From NCBI GenBank assembly GCA_008711295.1, contig VUYV01000007.1:4222983-4286982 (forward strand): DNA of 64,000 nt, read 5' to 3'. Origin of the DNA: Anarhynchus alexandrinus. Lineage: Eukaryota; Chordata; Aves; Charadriiformes; Charadriidae. Both the position numbers and the translations under genes were made by a program. Below, piece by piece: positions 61,437-64,000 of this stretch (the first letter of the stretch is position 1; each line of letters begins with the position of its first letter). The notes beneath the pieces are model-generated. The model was given only the letters and a program-made list of their open reading frames with translations. It was not told the DNA's origin and searched no databases.

Positions 61437-64000
61437 TGTTGATAAGTGGTGTGCTACATAATTTTTCCTTTAAGCAGTAGCATTGTGGCCATCTTTATGG
61501 TCTGAGAATGTAAGTGAGGCCAAGTAAATAGGCAGAGGAAATCCAGAAAGCTCTCTGTTTTTTCCCCACAGCCTGGGAAGCACTTGTGTTGCTTCTCACC
61601 TTCAGATGTGCATCATTAGCTGTTTTTTTTCCAAAATTGCATCACCCAGAGACACATCTGCACGGTCTGGTGCGTTGTGTTGTGGGTGCCTCTGCCTGGT
61701 CTCTTGAAATCATAGCAGGGAAGGCACGTACCTCTGTTTCTTTGCCCATGTGTGAGCCCTGTATCAGAGGATATGGAGGAAATAAGTGAGTGCATCTTGT
61801 CGTTGGCTGAATCATCCAGTTGGAACAGAAAATACTATTGGAGGACTAAAATGGTTTAGTTTTAAAAAAAAAACAAACAACTGTGTGAGAGAGAAGAGCA
61901 GTGCGTAATGCATTAGCGTCTGATAAACAAGGCTTCTCTGGAAACGCATCTCTGGAGCCGCGTGCATCGAGATCCCTGGGGGTACTATTGCAATTCCTTG
62001 GAATTCTTCTCCAGCCTTTCAGGAGCCGCCCAGATAAAAGGGTTTGCCAGTTTCACAGTGCCTGATTGCAGGCTTGCTCTTTGTTCTGCTTTTCAAAGTG
62101 TGGTTGTTGAGATGATGATAATGACACCTTTCATAAGCAGGTGCCCATGCTTCACTTTAGGCACTCTTTATTTAGCTATCTTGAAAAATAACTTGCTAGG
62201 CTAATAAACGTTGGATTGAAACAAAAAGGTTTGCTAGTTGGGTATTCCCGTTTCATACCACTTCATTCTCTGTGAGCACAATGCCTTTGTGATTTTAGCT
62301 GAATATTTAATTGATTTATTTTTTTTTAAACCAAAGAGAAAGTAATTTTAAATACTTCATTGTATCCTTTTGCATAGTAAGGGAGCTTATCAAGGTAATT
62401 TAGGTTCTAACTGGTGCTTTGTGTTCTCCCCATTATGCATTTACCAGTCAACTGACACTTTTCTCAAATATTTACTCTGATATTTCACTGCAGTTGCCCT
62501 CTCCTCCTCCATTCCCTCACCATCTCCCTTCCATGCAGGTATGGCACATATTTTGGTTACCCTCTATTTAAATAGCAACACTCCCTTCCAGTACAAACAG
62601 TCAGTCAGTCATTAAACAATGAGGAAGACCAACAGCAGAGGAGGTTATGGGTGGGACCAGGAGTGTGCAAGCACAATTTTGCAGAAGGCTTCCTGCTGAA
62701 GAGAAGAAAAGGAAGCTTTCCGTTAGTCTCAGGCTGTCATTCTGCAGTGCTGAGAGAGACACAAAATCAAGAGGAAATCACTGCTGCAGACACAAGAGCT
62801 AGGTCTCACTTAGAATTATGTAGAGCCATCCAAATTATTGTTGAAGGTAAGACTTGTGAAACAAAACACTGGCACTTTAACCGTGTTTTCCCACCTCCTC
62901 CTGTAGCAGAAGGTGATTCCAAGTGGCTGTGACTCATCCTCAGGAGGTCCCTGTTTTTTTTTGCCTAACAGCAGCAAGAGTTTAGTGAGACTATCCTTAA
63001 CAGAATATCTATTGCTTTTTTGAAGGCCCTGCTACATGTCCTTTCTCTTATGTAATGTACAGCGGAGACCTGTATTAATATTTTGCTGGGAACTCAAGAC
63101 CTGATCATTTTTACTCCAAAAAAGAATAGGGCATTCCCTGTTGGGAATTCAGAAGCGTAGTTGGGTTACTGCACTCCCTGTCCTGTACTTGTTCATCAGA
63201 TTGAGATTGGCTGTGACATCCTGGGAACTGCAGAGTTAAAAGTGCATTAAAAAGAAAATGAAAAAAATTGTTAATGGAAACCATTTGACTACTACAGTGT
63301 CTAAGGGTTTCATGGCTCTACAGTTAAAAGGCATGGACATGATAAGTAGTGTTGGAGAACACTTGTTTCAACGAAGAACAAGAATTTAATATGTTAGCAT
63401 ATTTATGCTATTTTTAGTTTTGCAACAATTTAATTTCTAGGTCTTGTAAATAAAATGTAGTAAGAAATGAGCTGGGATGTGCATTAAGAAGGTGGTGAGA
63501 ACTGTCAGGATCGGGGAGTCCATGAGTCAAATTCTACATTTCTAACAGGGCATGGGATCCTGGATAGCTCCGTTTCTTACCCATTCAATATTTTATACTT
63601 GGATCACCTTTCAGGTTAGACTTCACATGCACAGGTGATAGAGGTGAATCTCTTGCTTCCCTTGCAGCTGCCTTCAGCCTTTTCAGTTTGTAAAACCCTA
63701 AAATTTTCCATGGGAGGTGCAGATCCTTGCGCAGCGGATGTGACCCTACTGATAACAAATGTGGTTTCCTTCTTCACCTTTTGTTGACCTACTAGAGATA
63801 ACGAACCACAGAGCTCTGGAGATCTGTAAACCAGAAGTAAAAACCACTGCAAGTGCAGGGAGAATATGCAGTAGAAACATGCTGTTGCCATTACCTAAAC
63901 CAGTTCTGAAAAACACAACTGAACAGAGATCTCCTGTTTGTAGTAGATAGTTTGGCCACATTTCCAGTTATTTAACAGACCGATTATTTTCCAGGTGCCA

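Larger units (their letters stand above)
54621..64000. other. Non-genic DNA, intron-like
   Basis: About 9.4 kb without a supported multi-exon gene. Contents: A-rich low-complexity sequence at 56591-56626, a microexon-like segment at 57899-57939, an old CR1-like fragment at 58330-58410, a small membrane-protein-like open frame on the minus strand at 60095-60265, and the 18-bp tandem repeat at 61401-61436. The last 2 kb show nothing distinctive. Confidence 0.5.

Overview
This is a window of vertebrate nuclear DNA, almost certainly avian. It is AT-leaning, has no operon-like or densely coding organisation, and nearly all open frames are short and unsupported. The diagnostic element is a CR1 LINE 3' end at about 5577-5750 (truncated 5' end, '3-prime tail' ending in a degenerate ATTCTATGA-type octamer), the typical retrotransposon of birds, also present in other sauropsids. 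The low density of recognisable young repeats also fits a bird. The species cannot be named from the sequence.

Layout. Bases 1-500 are a CpG-rich, G-tract-rich block that looks like a promoter or first-exon region; a good splice-donor match lies at 376/377. From there on the window reads as intron or intergenic DNA. The one stretch that looks coding is a 222-bp phase-0/phase-0 exon candidate on the + strand at 11912-12133, ending in a donor-like AAG|GTTAGA; I do not recognise the protein. A simple but unproven model is one + strand gene with its CpG-island first exon at or just left of the window, a second exon near 12 kb, and a very long intron covering the rest.

The remainder contains old amniote interspersed-repeat remnants (about 25.7, 27.3, 28.3, 35.6, 51.5 and 58.3 kb), short tandem duplications (13.55, 21.0, 42.4, 61.4 kb), homopolymer and TG/TA tracts, several inverted repeats (notably 14498-14538 and 44042-44145), and two GC/CpG-richer patches (about 50.1-50.8 and 54.0-54.6 kb).

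The assembly has three single-base N positions (14711, 25966, 41528). Two of them are flanked by near-identical direct copies, which reads as unmerged contig or haplotype overlap rather than biology. I found no CRISPR array, rRNA or tRNA gene, complete mobile element, or new biological system. The most useful leads are the unidentified exon, a 56-codon minus-strand open frame with one predicted membrane helix (60095-60265), and the paired inverted repeats.
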